Of a stretch of DNA of 64,000 nucleotides, positions 25,398 through 33,772 are shown piece by piece. The stretch covers positions 29,458-93,457 of the forward strand of contig JAOPYE010000025.1 of assembly GCA_025964775.1 (NCBI GenBank), given 5' to 3'. Each line of letters opens with the position of its first letter. Within the stretch, counting starts at the first letter, position 1. The position numbers were made by a program, and so were the translations under genes. This DNA is from Marmoricola sp. Its GTDB lineage: Bacteria > Actinomycetota > Actinomycetes > Propionibacteriales > Nocardioidaceae. A model generated the notes under the pieces. That model did no database searches. It saw nothing but the letters and a program-made list of their open reading frames with translations, and was not told where the DNA came from.

Positions 25398-26777
25398 ATG
25401 CCTTCCCCGCCACATGTTCGTCGCACCCTCGCGACCCTCGTCGTCGTCGCCCTCGCGACGACGATCGGGCTGACCGCTTCGAACGCGCTGGCGACCACTC
25501 CCGCGCCTCCGAACCCGATCACGCCGGGCAACTTCAGCGGGTACGGCTTCGACCAGTGCAACGCGCCCAGCCAGGCCAGCATGACCGCCTGGCTGAAGAG
25601 CTCTCCGTTCCGCGCCGTCGGGATCTACATCTCTGGGACCCTGAGGTTCTGCCCGGACCAGCCCAACCTGACCGCGACCTGGGTCGCCACCCAGCTGTCG
25701 ACCGGATGGCGCCTGCTGCCGATCCACCTCGGCGCGCAGGCGTCGTGCTCGAGCCGCGTCCGGTACAAGGGCGACCTGATCAACCCGGGCACCACCGACG
25801 ACTACGCAGCGGCACGAGCCCAGGGTCGCGCGGAGGCCAACACGGCGACCGCTGCAGCCAAGGCGCTCGGCATCGTGGCGCGCAGCACGATCTACTACGA
25901 CCTCGAATCGTTCGACATCAAGAACACGTCGTGCCGTCTGTCGGCGCTGAAGTTCCTCTCCGCGTGGACGAACAAGATCATCCAGAACGGCTACACCTCC
26001 GGCGTCTACTCCAGCGCCGGGTCCGGCATCAAGGCCCTCGACGACGCCCGGGTCACCCCCGGCAACACGATCTCCATGCCGTACCAGATCTGGATCGCCG
26101 ACTGGAACGGCACGGCTGGCACCACCTCGACCTACGTCCGGCCCGACGGCTGGGTCGGCCGACGTCTCCACCAGTACCAGGGCGGCCACAACGAGACCTG
26201 GGGCGGCGTCACGATCAACATCGACCGGAGCTGGCTGAGCCTCTCCGGCGGGCCGGCGACACCACCGCCACCCACGACCCCCGAGGGCTCGCTCCCGGCT
26301 TCGCTGGCCGACCCGAGGTGCACGACCACCTCGATCAACCGGACGGCATACCGCTTCGTCACCCCGACCCGGCGGCCGAGCCTGATCGTCCCGCTCCAGT
26401 GCCTGCTCAAGCAGCACGGCCTCTACACCGTCAGCGTCACGGGGAACTGGAACCGGCGCACCCGAAACGGCGTCGAGGCCTGGCAGAAGCGCGTCGGGCA
26501 CCTTCAGCAGCGGGCCTTCACGCGCGCCGACTGGGTCTCGCTGCTCAGTGCGGGCAACTCCGGCACCGTGCTCAAGCCAGGCGTGCGGGGCGCGGACGTG
26601 ATCCGTGCGCAGCGAGCCATCAACGCCGCCGCAAACACCCCGGTGACCATCACAGGCATCTACGACTCAGCCACCCAGCAGGCGGTCGCGCTGTACCAGC
26701 GGGAGAACCACATCTCGCCCGTGCACGGGATCATCGCGACCCTGACCTGGGGCGCGCTCACCAAGGGACTCTGGTAG
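25398..26777 (+). CDS. Secreted glycoside hydrolase-like (DUF1906) protein with peptidoglycan-binding domains
   Basis: The ATG at 25398 has AGGAGT seven bases upstream. The 459-residue product has a Sec signal peptide (RRTLATLVVVALATTIGLTA, cleavage likely after SNALA). Residues about 45-255 match the DUF1906 / Rv2525c-like TIM barrel, with GYGFDQCNAPS, GIYISG, YYDLES and WIADWNG strands. A proline-rich linker (PATPPPPTTPEGS) leads to two peptidoglycan-binding-like modules (about 330-459) with CLLKQHG and RAQRAIN segments. It is probably a cell-wall-associated protein. Catalysis by DUF1906 proteins is unproven. Confidence 0.9.
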   Translation: MPSPPHVRRTLATLVVVALATTIGLTASNALATTPAPPNPITPGNFSGYGFDQCNAPSQASMTAWLKSSPFRAVGIYISGTLRFCPDQPNLTATWVATQLSTGWRLLPIHLGAQASCSSRVRYKGDLINPGTTDDYAAARAQGRAEANTATAAAKALGIVARSTIYYDLESFDIKNTSCRLSALKFLSAWTNKIIQNGYTSGVYSSAGSGIKALDDARVTPGNTISMPYQIWIADWNGTAGTTSTYVRPDGWVGRRLHQYQGGHNETWGGVTINIDRSWLSLSGGPATPPPPTTPEGSLPASLADPRCTTTSINRTAYRFVTPTRRPSLIVPLQCLLKQHGLYTVSVTGNWNRRTRNGVEAWQKRVGHLQQRAFTRADWVSLLSAGNSGTVLKPGVRGADVIRAQRAINAAANTPVTITGIYDSATQQAVALYQRENHISPVHGIIATLTWGALTKGLW

Positions 26778-26783
26778 CTCGGC

Positions 26784-27452
26784 TCAGGCGGTCGAGACGA
26801 GCGCGCCGAGGGACGTGAAGAACCCGAGCCCGTCGGTCCCCGGCCCGCACAACGCCTCGACCGCGTGCTCGGGGTGCGGCATCAGCCCGACCACGTTGCC
26901 GGCCTCGTTGGTGATGCCGGCGATCGCGCGCTGCGAGCCGTTGGGGTTGCCGACGTACCGGGCGATGACGCGACCCTCGGCCTCGAGCATGTCCAGGGTC
27001 TTGTCGTCGGCGACGAAGGAGCCCTCACCGTTCTTGAGCACGATCGTCACCTGCTGACCGATCGCGTACGACGACGTCCACGCGCTGGTGTTGTTCTCGA
27101 TGGTCAGCGTCTGGTCCAGGCACCCGAACTTGCGGTGGTCGTTGCGGATCAGGGCGCCGGGCAGCAGGTGGGACTCGCACAGGATCTGGAAACCGTTGCA
27201 GATGCCCAGCACAGGCATGCCACCACGGGCCGCATCGACGACCTCGGTCATCACCGGTGCGAAGCGGGCGATCGCTCCGCAGCGCAGGTAGTCGCCGTAG
27301 GAGAAACCTCCGGGCAGCAGCACCGCATCGACACCCTGCAGGTCGTGGTCACCGTGCCACAGCGCGATCGCCTCGTGGCCGGCCACGCGCACGGCGCGAC
27401 GCGCATCAGCGTCGTCGAGCGATCCGGGAAAGGTGACGACCCCGACCTTCAC
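26784..27452 (-). CDS. purQ: Phosphoribosylformylglycinamidine synthase, glutaminase subunit
   Basis: The 222-residue class I glutamine amidotransferase supplies ammonia to PurL. Its catalytic Cys lies in [13 protein letters not shown], and the His-Glu pair in [23 protein letters not shown] is also typical. The GTG at 27452 overlaps the purS stop (GTGA), and AGGAG eight bases upstream lies in the 12-bp tandem repeat at 27452-27475. It is convergent with the secreted cell-wall-type gene, six bases away. Confidence 0.97.
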   Translation of the reverse strand: MKVGVVTFPGSLDDADARRAVRVAGHEAIALWHGDHDLQGVDAVLLPGGFSYGDYLRCGAIARFAPVMTEVVDAARGGMPVLGICNGFQILCESHLLPGALIRNDHRKFGCLDQTLTIENNTSAWTSSYAIGQQVTIVLKNGEGSFVADDKTLDMLEAEGRVIARYVGNPNGSQRAIAGITNEAGNVVGLMPHPEHAVEALCGPGTDGLGFFTSLGALVSTA

Positions 27453-27718
27453 TGGCCGGACTCCTGGCCGGACTCCTGGATCACCCGGACCGCGTAGTCC
27501 TCGATCACCGGGTTCGACAGCAGCGTCTCGGCCATCGCGTTGACCTCCGCCAGCCGGTCCTCGGTCAGGTCGCCATCGATCTCGAGCTCGAACCGCTTGC
27601 CCTGACGGACCTCGGTGACGCCGTCGAACCCCAGTCGCGGCAGGGCGCCGAGGACGGCCTTGCCCTGCGGGTCGAGGATCTCGGGCTTGGGCATGACGTC
27701 GACGACGACACGGGCCAC
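27449..27718 (-). CDS. purS: Phosphoribosylformylglycinamidine synthase subunit PurS
   Basis: The 89-residue protein bridges PurQ and PurL in the FGAM synthase complex. It starts [20 protein letters not shown] from a GTG with AGGAG upstream. The body ([18 protein letters not shown], then [14 protein letters not shown]) is normal for the family. The end, ESGQESGQ, results from a perfect 12-bp tandem duplication in the DNA and adds four residues. It is translationally coupled to purQ. Confidence 0.96.
   Translation of the reverse strand: MARVVVDVMPKPEILDPQGKAVLGALPRLGFDGVTEVRQGKRFELEIDGDLTEDRLAEVNAMAETLLSNPVIEDYAVRVIQESGQESGQ
27452..27475. repeat. 12-bp tandem duplication at the purS/purQ junction
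   Basis: CTGGCCGGACTC occurs twice in tandem (27452-27463, 27464-27475). On the coding strand each unit includes the AGGAG ribosome site for purQ, and in purS it encodes SGQE repeats. Confidence 0.85.
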
Positions 27719-27834
27719 GGGGCAACTCCTGGGGACTGTGGAATCAGACAGCGCCCAGTCTACGGGTGCCCGACGCGAGTCGAGGCCGCGGGCGAGCAGA
27801 CATACCTCGCGGGGTATTCAGGGCTTCGCGATCC

Positions 27835-28233
27835 TCACGGCTGGACACCCAGGGCGACGCGCCAACTGACGTCCGACGCTGTCCTCACCTCGACCGACCT
27901 CCCGCTCTTGCGCACGTTCGCTGCAAACGAGATGCGGCCGACCGACCCTCGGACACAGGTACTGGTGACGCCAGGCAGTTCGCACGAGTAGGCAATGACC
28001 AAGCTGCCGGAGCGCGGAATCGACGCCAGTCGCTGCGACCCGGCTCCCGTTCCCACGTAGAAGGTGCCGGCACCACCGTCGGGCACGAGCGTCGCCGGGC
28101 TCACCAGCCTCGACGGGGGTGCCGATTGCTCAACTCGTCTGGTTTTCGTCGCGGTAGCGGGCGATGAGGTGGCGCAGGAACTCAGGGACGCCGCGGCAGC
28201 CAACCCGAGGCTCAGGCCGGTCAGCCTCCCCAC
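27835..28233 (-). CDS. Putative lipoprotein
   Basis: A 132-residue frame from a GTG at 28233. The N-terminus (MGRLTGLSLGLAAAASLSSC) is a lipoprotein signal with lipobox-like LSSC, so Cys20 would be lipidated. A low-complexity linker (ATSSPATATKTRRVEQ) follows, then a beta-rich domain with Cys83 and Cys92 that could pair. GAGAGG lies upstream of the start. The family is not recognised. It stands alone between purS and the START/CoA-ligase pair. Confidence 0.72.
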   Translation of the reverse strand: MGRLTGLSLGLAAAASLSSCATSSPATATKTRRVEQSAPPSRLVSPATLVPDGGAGTFYVGTGAGSQRLASIPRSGSLVIAYSCELPGVTSTCVRGSVGRISFAANVRKSGRSVEVRTASDVSWRVALGVQP

Positions 28234-28340
28234 ACGTACCCCAACATCACCTCTCAGGCACGTTGGAATGCCCAGAAGTTACCAACTTGTCGCTTGAAGC
28301 GACACTATGTCAGGGAAGATCTGTGGAAAACATGGGTACG

Positions 28341-28817
28341 TCAAACAGCGAGGCGAGCCGCGTACAGCGGCCACATCTTCGCGGCGTACTGGCGCCAGAA
28401 CACGCCCATGACCGGCAGCAGCGCGCGGGTCACCGCGTTCGTCGGATGCATCGACCAGCTCCAGGTGACCCGGGTGCCGTCACCCTCGGGGACGTACTTG
28501 AACTGGCCGTCGACGCTGACCACCAGCGCCTTCAGCGGCCCGGTGAGGTCGCTGAGCCGGTACTGGTAGAGCCCGCCTGCCCGGTCGTAGGTGACCAGCG
28601 TTTCGGTGTTGCTGTTGCCGTCGCTGGTGACGACCTTGCGGGTCTGCCCGACCGTGGCCCACGGGCCGACCTGGCCGGTGCACTCCTTGACCGGCGGGAT
28701 CATCCCGGCCCGGTGCGGGAACAGCTCCTCCAGCGGGGCGTTCATGACACCGTCGAAGGCAACCTCGAGCGGTACCGGTACGACGGTTGAGGATGCGAGC
28801 TCATAGGTGGAGACCAT
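28341..28817 (-). CDS. SRPBCC (START-like) lipid-binding protein
   Basis: The 158-residue protein shows the START-like fold pattern of the polyketide cyclase/MxaD group: STVVPVPLEVAFDGVMNAPL at the start, VSVDGQFKYVPEGDGTRVTW strands, and a long C-terminal helix AVTRALLPVMGVFWRQYAAK. Such proteins bind hydrophobic ligands in a deep pocket. The ATG at 28817 overlaps the CoA ligase stop by one base, so the two are coupled and it may handle the ligase substrate. No enzyme activity can be assigned. Confidence 0.85.
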   Translation of the reverse strand: MVSTYELASSTVVPVPLEVAFDGVMNAPLEELFPHRAGMIPPVKECTGQVGPWATVGQTRKVVTSDGNSNTETLVTYDRAGGLYQYRLSDLTGPLKALVVSVDGQFKYVPEGDGTRVTWSWSMHPTNAVTRALLPVMGVFWRQYAAKMWPLYAARLAV

Positions 28818-30385
28818 CAGTCGACCAGCTCTCGTTTCAGGATCTTGCCGGTGGCGGTCATCGGCAACGAATCGACGAACGTGACGATCCGCGGGTACTT
28901 GTAGTTGGCCATCTGCTCCTTGCCCCAGGCCAGGAGCTCGTCCTCGCTGAGGGTGGCCCCCGCGTTCCGGATCACGAACGCCTTGACCTCTTCACCGTGG
29001 GACTCGTGCGCGATGCCGACGACGGCCGCGAGCGACACGTCCGGGTGGGTCATCAGGACCTCTTCGATCTCGCGCGGGTACACGTTGAAGCCGCCGCGGA
29101 TGATCATGTCCTTGGACCGGTCGACGATGTAGTAGAAGCCGTCCTCGTCGCGCCGGGCCAGGTCGCCCGAGCGGAACCAGCCGTCCTTGATCGCCTCGGC
29201 GGTGGCTTCGGGCCGACCGTAGTAACCCTTCATGATGTTGTGGCCCTTGATCGCGATCTCCCCGATGGCGCCGACCTCGGTGACCTCGTTCCAGTCGTCG
29301 TCGATGAGCTTCACCGCCACTCCCCAGATCGGTACGCCGATCGAGCCCGGGCGCGGTTCCTGGTCAGGATCGCTGAACGTCGCGACCGGCGAGGTCTCCG
29401 AGAGCCCGTAGCCCTCGAGGATCTGGACGCCGAGCTTCTCCTTGACCTGGGTGATGATCTCGACCGGCAGGCTGGCGCCGCCGGAGGCACCGATGCGCAG
29501 GTTGCGGGCGATCCGCTCCACGTCGACGCCCGGGTCGGCACCGAGCGCGGCCAGCAGGCCCCACCACATCGTCGGTACGCCGGCGAAGAACGTGACCTCT
29601 TCGGACTGCATCAGGCCGATCACCTGGGCCGCGTCGAACCGGGGAACCAGCAGCAGCGTCGCGGCAGCGGCGAAGCCGGCATGCATCTGCACCGTCGCGC
29701 CGAAGGTGTGGAACAACGGCAGCGTCAGCACGTGGGTGTCGCTGGCCGGCTGGTTCTGGAACAACCGGTTCATCGTCAGCACGTTCATCATCGTGTTCGA
29801 GTGACTCAGCTCGGCACCCTTGGCCTGGCCCGTGGTGCCCGAGGTGAACAGGATGATCGCGGTGTCGCTCGGCTCGGTGACGACCGAGTCGAAGACCGGG
29901 GACTTGCCGGCCAGCGCCTGGCCCAGCGTTTCAGTACCCTCGATCGGCGACGCCGCCGTTGGGTCCGCTGTGATCATGAAGAACTGTTCGACCGGCTTGC
30001 CGTCGGCCTGCGCGGCCAGGAATCCGGCATGCCCCTCGGCGCCGATGGCGAGGTCGGGGGTGCCCTCGAAGCAGAAGTACGCCTTCACGTCGGCATCGCC
30101 CAGGTGGTAGGCCACCTCGCGACCCTTGAGCAGCACGTTCAGCGGCACCACCACGCCACCGGCCTTGAGCACGCCGTAGTAGACGATGGGGAAGTACGGC
30201 AGGTTCGGACAGCTCAGCGCCACCTTGTCGCCCGGCCGGATCCCGCGGTCGACGAGCAGGTTCGCCACCTGGTTGGCGGCCGCGTCGACCTGCGCGTAGG
30301 TGAGTCTGGTGTCACCGAGGACCAGCGCGTCGCGATCGGGGAAGTTGCGTGCGGAGTCCTCGAGCAGGACCGACAGATTCAGCAT
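28817..30385 (-). CDS. Long-chain fatty-acid--CoA ligase-like AMP-binding enzyme
   Basis: The 522-residue protein belongs to the acyl-adenylate-forming family. Motifs in order: ILFTSGTTGQAKGAELSHSN (P-loop-like), GYGLSETSP (A5), WFRSGDLARRDEDGFYYIVD with RSKDMIIRGG (A7-A8), and the C-terminal catalytic Lys in TATGKILKREL. It activates a fatty or aromatic acid with ATP and CoA. It is flanked by two START-like genes: the downstream one overlaps by one base, the upstream one ends ten bases before it. That layout suggests one operon with purC at its head. Confidence 0.93.
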   Translation of the reverse strand: MLNLSVLLEDSARNFPDRDALVLGDTRLTYAQVDAAANQVANLLVDRGIRPGDKVALSCPNLPYFPIVYYGVLKAGGVVVPLNVLLKGREVAYHLGDADVKAYFCFEGTPDLAIGAEGHAGFLAAQADGKPVEQFFMITADPTAASPIEGTETLGQALAGKSPVFDSVVTEPSDTAIILFTSGTTGQAKGAELSHSNTMMNVLTMNRLFQNQPASDTHVLTLPLFHTFGATVQMHAGFAAAATLLLVPRFDAAQVIGLMQSEEVTFFAGVPTMWWGLLAALGADPGVDVERIARNLRIGASGGASLPVEIITQVKEKLGVQILEGYGLSETSPVATFSDPDQEPRPGSIGVPIWGVAVKLIDDDWNEVTEVGAIGEIAIKGHNIMKGYYGRPEATAEAIKDGWFRSGDLARRDEDGFYYIVDRSKDMIIRGGFNVYPREIEEVLMTHPDVSLAAVVGIAHESHGEEVKAFVIRNAGATLSEDELLAWGKEQMANYKYPRIVTFVDSLPMTATGKILKRELVD

Positions 30386-30394
30386 GCGGCCAAC

Positions 30395-30817
30395 CTACTG
30401 TCCGGATGCGCGCTCCGACAGGAGTCGGGCGGCCCTCTTCAGGTCGCGAGGGACGACCAGCCCAGCTGCGGCGGTGACCGTCCCGAACCGGGACACGCCG
30501 CCACGCACAGCCCGGGCTTGCGCGACCACCCGGCACCGCCCATCTGGGAGCTCCGAGAAGGTGAGGGTCAGTTCGGCAGCGATCGCACGCCACTGACCGC
30601 GCTCGGTCCACCGACGAAGCCGGTCGAGCTCGACGGTCTCCATCGCCGGTCGCAGGCCGACCGACGTCACGTCGATCCAGCGCTGACCGACCCCGATGCG
30701 CTCGTCCGGCACCACGACGCTCAGCAGGGACGACTGCCACAGCGGTCGGTTCCGCGGATCGACGAGGAAGTCGAACGCGACCTCCGGCTCGACGTCGAAG
30801 TCGACGTGCTTGATCAG
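30395..30817 (-). CDS. SRPBCC-like protein with no standard start codon
   Basis: The frame ending at TAG (30395-30397) encodes a START-like protein: [20 protein letters not shown], then [26 protein letters not shown] and a basic C-terminus. It follows purC directly. No ATG, GTG or TTG lies at the expected N-terminus: the codons before KHVDF read CGG GGA ATC GTT CTG ATC. A CTG at 30817-30815 overlaps the purC TGA (CTGA) and would give 140 residues. Start by CTG or ATC with coupling to purC is the simplest reading; a sequencing error is possible. Confidence 0.65.
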   Translation of the reverse strand: MIKHVDFDVEPEVAFDFLVDPRNRPLWQSSLLSVVVPDERIGVGQRWIDVTSVGLRPAMETVELDRLRRWTERGQWRAIAAELTLTFSELPDGRCRVVAQARAVRGGVSRFGTVTAAAGLVVPRDLKRAARLLSERASGQ

Positions 30818-31713
30818 AACGATTCCCCGGTGAGCAGCTCGTAGGCCTCGACGTACCGGGCGCGGGTGTGGGCGATCACGGCCTCGGGCAGCTCGGGCGG
30901 CCGCTCCCCCGACGTGCGGTCCCAGCCGCTCGCGGCGGAGGTGAGCCAGTCCCGCACGATCTGTTTGTCGTACGACGGCTGGGCGCGGCCCGGCTGCCAC
31001 AGGTCGGCAGGCCAGAAGCGGCTCGAGTCGGGGGTCAGTACCTCGTCGGCGAGGATCGTGGTGCCGTCCGCGCGCGAGCCGAACTCGAACTTGGTGTCGG
31101 CCAGGATGATCCCGCGGTCACGGGCGATCTCCTCGGCACGTCCGTAGATGCGCAGGGTCAGGTCACGCAGCTCGGCGGCCGCCTCGGCACCGACAGCACG
31201 GACGACCGCGTCGTAGGAGACGTTCTCGTCGTGGTCCCCGACGGCCGCCTTGCTGGCCGGGGTGAACAGCGGCTCGGGCAACCGGCTGCCGTCCTCGAGA
31301 CCGGCCGGCAGTGCGATGGCACAGACCTCACCGGTCGCGCGGTAGTCGAGCAGGCCCGAGCCGGTCAGGTACCCCCGGGCGACGCACTCGACCGGGAACA
31401 TCGCGAGTTCCTCGCAGAACACCGCCCGGCCGCGCACGTCGGCCGGCACCTCGGTCGAGACGATGTGGTTCGGCACCAACGGGGCGAGTTGCTCGAACCA
31501 CCACAACGACATCCGCGTCAGGATCGCGCCCTTGTCCGGGATCGTGCTCGCCAGCACGAAGTCGTACGCCGAGATGCGGTCGCTGGCCACCATGAGCAGC
31601 CGGCCGGCGTGCTCGCCCTCGGTCATCCGGTAGAGGTCACGCACCTTGCCGGAGTGCAGGTGCACGGCCCCGGAGATCGCCGGCGCGGGCGGGATGTTCA
31701 GCTCGGTGCTCAC
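30814..31713 (-). CDS. purC: Phosphoribosylaminoimidazole-succinocarboxamide synthase (SAICAR synthetase)
   Basis: The 299-residue protein condenses CAIR with aspartate. It has [13 protein letters not shown] at the start, [26 protein letters not shown], and LADTKFEFG, all family signatures. It begins at a GTG inside the first copy of the 26-bp direct repeat (31711-31736). Its TGA overlaps the start of the SRPBCC-like gene, so purC heads a small operon that includes the CoA ligase. Length is that of the long actinobacterial PurC form. Confidence 0.97.
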   Translation of the reverse strand: MSTELNIPPAPAISGAVHLHSGKVRDLYRMTEGEHAGRLLMVASDRISAYDFVLASTIPDKGAILTRMSLWWFEQLAPLVPNHIVSTEVPADVRGRAVFCEELAMFPVECVARGYLTGSGLLDYRATGEVCAIALPAGLEDGSRLPEPLFTPASKAAVGDHDENVSYDAVVRAVGAEAAAELRDLTLRIYGRAEEIARDRGIILADTKFEFGSRADGTTILADEVLTPDSSRFWPADLWQPGRAQPSYDKQIVRDWLTSAASGWDRTSGERPPELPEAVIAHTRARYVEAYELLTGESF

Positions 31714-31736
31714 GTGCGGAGCCTATCGAGCGCCCG
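31711..31736. repeat. 26-bp direct repeat, copy at the purC start
   Basis: Differs at one position from 31797-31822. It contains the purC GTG start and upstream sequence (GCGGAGCCTATCGAGCGCCC). Confidence 0.85.
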
Positions 31737-31775
31737 CCGAGCGTCAGCGAGGTGAGGCCGAGTGGGCGACAGCGC

Positions 31776-31798
31776 GTTGACGAGCGCAGCGAGGATCA
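31776..31798. repeat. Dispersed intergenic repeat, copy 2
   Basis: GTTGACGAGCGCAGCGAGGATCA differs from 19401-19423 at one position. It forms part of the roughly 60-bp segment between the two 26-bp direct repeats. Confidence 0.75.
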
Positions 31799-31822
31799 CG
31801 CGCGGAGCCTATCGAGCGCCCG
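31797..31822. repeat. 26-bp direct repeat, copy at the MFS stop
   Basis: Identical to 31711-31736 except for one base. It contains the MFS stop codon (31809-31811) and the codons for its last residues. Confidence 0.85.
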
Positions 31823-33137
31823 ACATCTCCGCCCACAAGTCGGGGTCGTCGTCACGCAACCGCGCCCTGGCCTTGCGGCGATAGCGCCAGATCTGGACGA
31901 CACCGACGCCCCAGAGCAGGTACTGGAAGCTCATCGCCCAGCGGAACGCGGCCGGCGTGTAGGCGGAGCCGCTCGGGGTCTTCCAGTCCAGGATCAGCCC
32001 GATCGCGATGACCAGGATCAGGCTGGCGTAGAAGCCGGCCTGGTTGATGATCCCGGTGGCGCTGGCCAGCCGGTGGGGTGGGTTGGAGGTGCGCCCGAGG
32101 TCGAAGCCGATCACCGCGGCAGGGCCGCCCACGCCGGTGACGACCACCAGGACGACCAGCAGCCACAGCGGTGCCGGCCCGGACCAGGCCAGGACAACGG
32201 TCCAGACCGTGACGATCGATCCGATGATCGCGAGCACCAGGTTCGAGCGGTGCCAGGGCCGCAGCGTCGTCCGCCACCCCAGCAGCGGGCCGGTTGCCAT
32301 GATCGCGACGACCATGAGCGTCAGCAGCACGCCCGCTGTGTTCTCGCTGAGTCCCTCGCCCTTGACCAGGAACGGGAAGCCCCACAACAACCCCAGGACG
32401 GTGGCGCTGAACTGGGTCGAGAAATGCATCCAGAAACCCAGCCGGGTGCCCGGATGGCTCCACGACTCGGCCAGGCTGCCGCGGATCGCGGACCAGCTCA
32501 ACGACGGCCCGCGTACGTTGCGCGATCCCGGCGCGTCGTGCACGACGACCAGCAGGCCGAGGACCATCACGATGCCGAGCGAGGCAGCCAGCAGGTACGA
32601 CCGGGTCCAGCCGAGATGACCCAGCGCCCAGGTCATCGGTACGGCGGCGCCGATCGCACCGAGCTGGCCCAGCACGCCGGTGAGCTGCACCATCACCGGG
32701 ATGCGTCGGGGTGCGAACCAGGTGCTCACCAGGCGGAGCACGCAGATGAACGTCATCGCATCGCCCATCCCGACGAAGATGCGGGCCAGCAGCGCCAGTC
32801 CGTAACTGTCGGCGAACGCGAAGCCCGCCTGCGCGCAGGTCAGCACCGTTGCTCCGACGGTCAGGACGGCACGCGGGCCGAACCGGTCGATCAGCAACCC
32901 GACCGGGATCTGCATGCCGGCGTACACGAGGAGCTGGAGCATCGTGAAGGTGGCCAGCTGCGAGGCGGAGATCCCGAAGCGGTGGGTGGCTGCGAGGCCG
33001 GCCACCGCGAGCGAGGACCGGTGGAAGACCGCCAGCATGTACACGGCGAGCGAGACCGACCAGACCGCCCACGCCTGACGGCCGGGCTGCACGACAGCCT
33101 CGTCCTCACCGGTCACTGCCTGGTCCACGCTCGCCAT
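31809..33137 (-). CDS. MFS transporter (nitrate/sugar-phosphate-like permease group)
   Basis: From the ATG at 33137 (MASVDQAVTGEDEAVVQPGR) the product has 442 residues and about 12 hydrophobic helices. Loop PVGLLIDRFGPRAVLTVGAT after helix 2 is the MFS signature; ARIFVGMGDAMTFICVLRL follows in helix 4. The basic cytoplasmic tail KARARLRDDDPDLWAEMSGA is typical of some actinobacterial MFS_1 proteins. Its last codons lie in a duplicated 26-bp segment. The substrate is unknown. Confidence 0.92.
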   Translation of the reverse strand: MASVDQAVTGEDEAVVQPGRQAWAVWSVSLAVYMLAVFHRSSLAVAGLAATHRFGISASQLATFTMLQLLVYAGMQIPVGLLIDRFGPRAVLTVGATVLTCAQAGFAFADSYGLALLARIFVGMGDAMTFICVLRLVSTWFAPRRIPVMVQLTGVLGQLGAIGAAVPMTWALGHLGWTRSYLLAASLGIVMVLGLLVVVHDAPGSRNVRGPSLSWSAIRGSLAESWSHPGTRLGFWMHFSTQFSATVLGLLWGFPFLVKGEGLSENTAGVLLTLMVVAIMATGPLLGWRTTLRPWHRSNLVLAIIGSIVTVWTVVLAWSGPAPLWLLVVLVVVTGVGGPAAVIGFDLGRTSNPPHRLASATGIINQAGFYASLILVIAIGLILDWKTPSGSAYTPAAFRWAMSFQYLLWGVGVVQIWRYRRKARARLRDDDPDLWAEMSGAR

Positions 33138-33178
33138 GCTCTCGCACCACCCGGGTTCCCGGCGTCGCGAGGTGCAGG

Positions 33179-33748
33179 ATGAGGTCCATGTGGACCGACC
33201 TGACACACCTCGACATCTCGGTGACCGAGAAGGTGGTCCGCACGATCGCGGTCTACCTCGCCATCGCCGTGCTCCTCCGACTCGCAGGCAAGCGTGACCT
33301 CGCGCAGCTCAATGCCTTCGACCTCGTCGTCATGCTGCTGCTCTCCAACGTGGTCCAGAACGCGATCATCGGGCCCGACAACTCCCTGGCTGGTGGCCTG
33401 ATCGGTGCCGTGGTCCTGGTCGCCTTCAATTCGGTGGTCGTGCGTTCCGCGCGCCGCAACGAGAAGGTTGCCCGGTTCCTCGAGGGACAGGCCACCGAGC
33501 TGGCGCGCGACGGCAGGTGGGACCTCGAGGCCCTGCGTCGCGAAGGCCTGCGCCCGGCCGACGCCGAGGTGGCCCTGCGTCGTCAGAACGCCAACAGCGT
33601 GGCAGACGTCGAGGTCGCCACGATCGAGCCCGGAGGCTCGATCGTGGCGACCCTGCGTGCCGACCTGCAGTCGGCCACGCGCGCAGACATCACCAGGCTC
33701 GAGGCCAAGATCGATGCCCTGATCGCGAACGGCCGGCCCCAGGACTGA
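33179..33748 (+). CDS. DUF421 (YetF-like) membrane protein
   Basis: A 189-residue protein with three N-terminal hydrophobic helices (within residues 20-95: VRTIAVYLAIAVLLRLAG, FDLVVMLLLSNVVQNAI, SLAGGLIGAVVLVAFNSVVV) and a C-terminal cytoplasmic domain with GRWDLEALRREGLRPADAEV, as in the YetF family. A coiled helix (ADITRLEAKIDALIANG) ends the protein. YetF-type proteins are linked to envelope stress and spore function in Bacillus, but their activity is not settled. ATG at 33179 or 33188. Confidence 0.9.
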   Translation: MRSMWTDLTHLDISVTEKVVRTIAVYLAIAVLLRLAGKRDLAQLNAFDLVVMLLLSNVVQNAIIGPDNSLAGGLIGAVVLVAFNSVVVRSARRNEKVARFLEGQATELARDGRWDLEALRREGLRPADAEVALRRQNANSVADVEVATIEPGGSIVATLRADLQSATRADITRLEAKIDALIANGRPQD

Positions 33749-33772
33749 CCCTGCTCCTGGGGAGGATCAGGG
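33749..33772. terminator. Possible bidirectional terminator hairpin
   Basis: CCCTGCTCCT (33749-33758) and AGGATCAGGG (33763-33772) pair at nine of ten positions around a GGGG loop, between convergent genes. It overlaps the stop codon of the minus-strand gene and has no T-tract. Confidence 0.4.

Noticed and set aside
28787..30844. Long plus-strand open frame opposite the CoA ligase
   Set aside because: Antisense shadow with skewed His/Arg/Gly content.
33749..33772. Hairpin between convergent genes considered as a strong terminator
   Set aside because: Only nine of ten pairs, no T-tract; kept at low confidence only.
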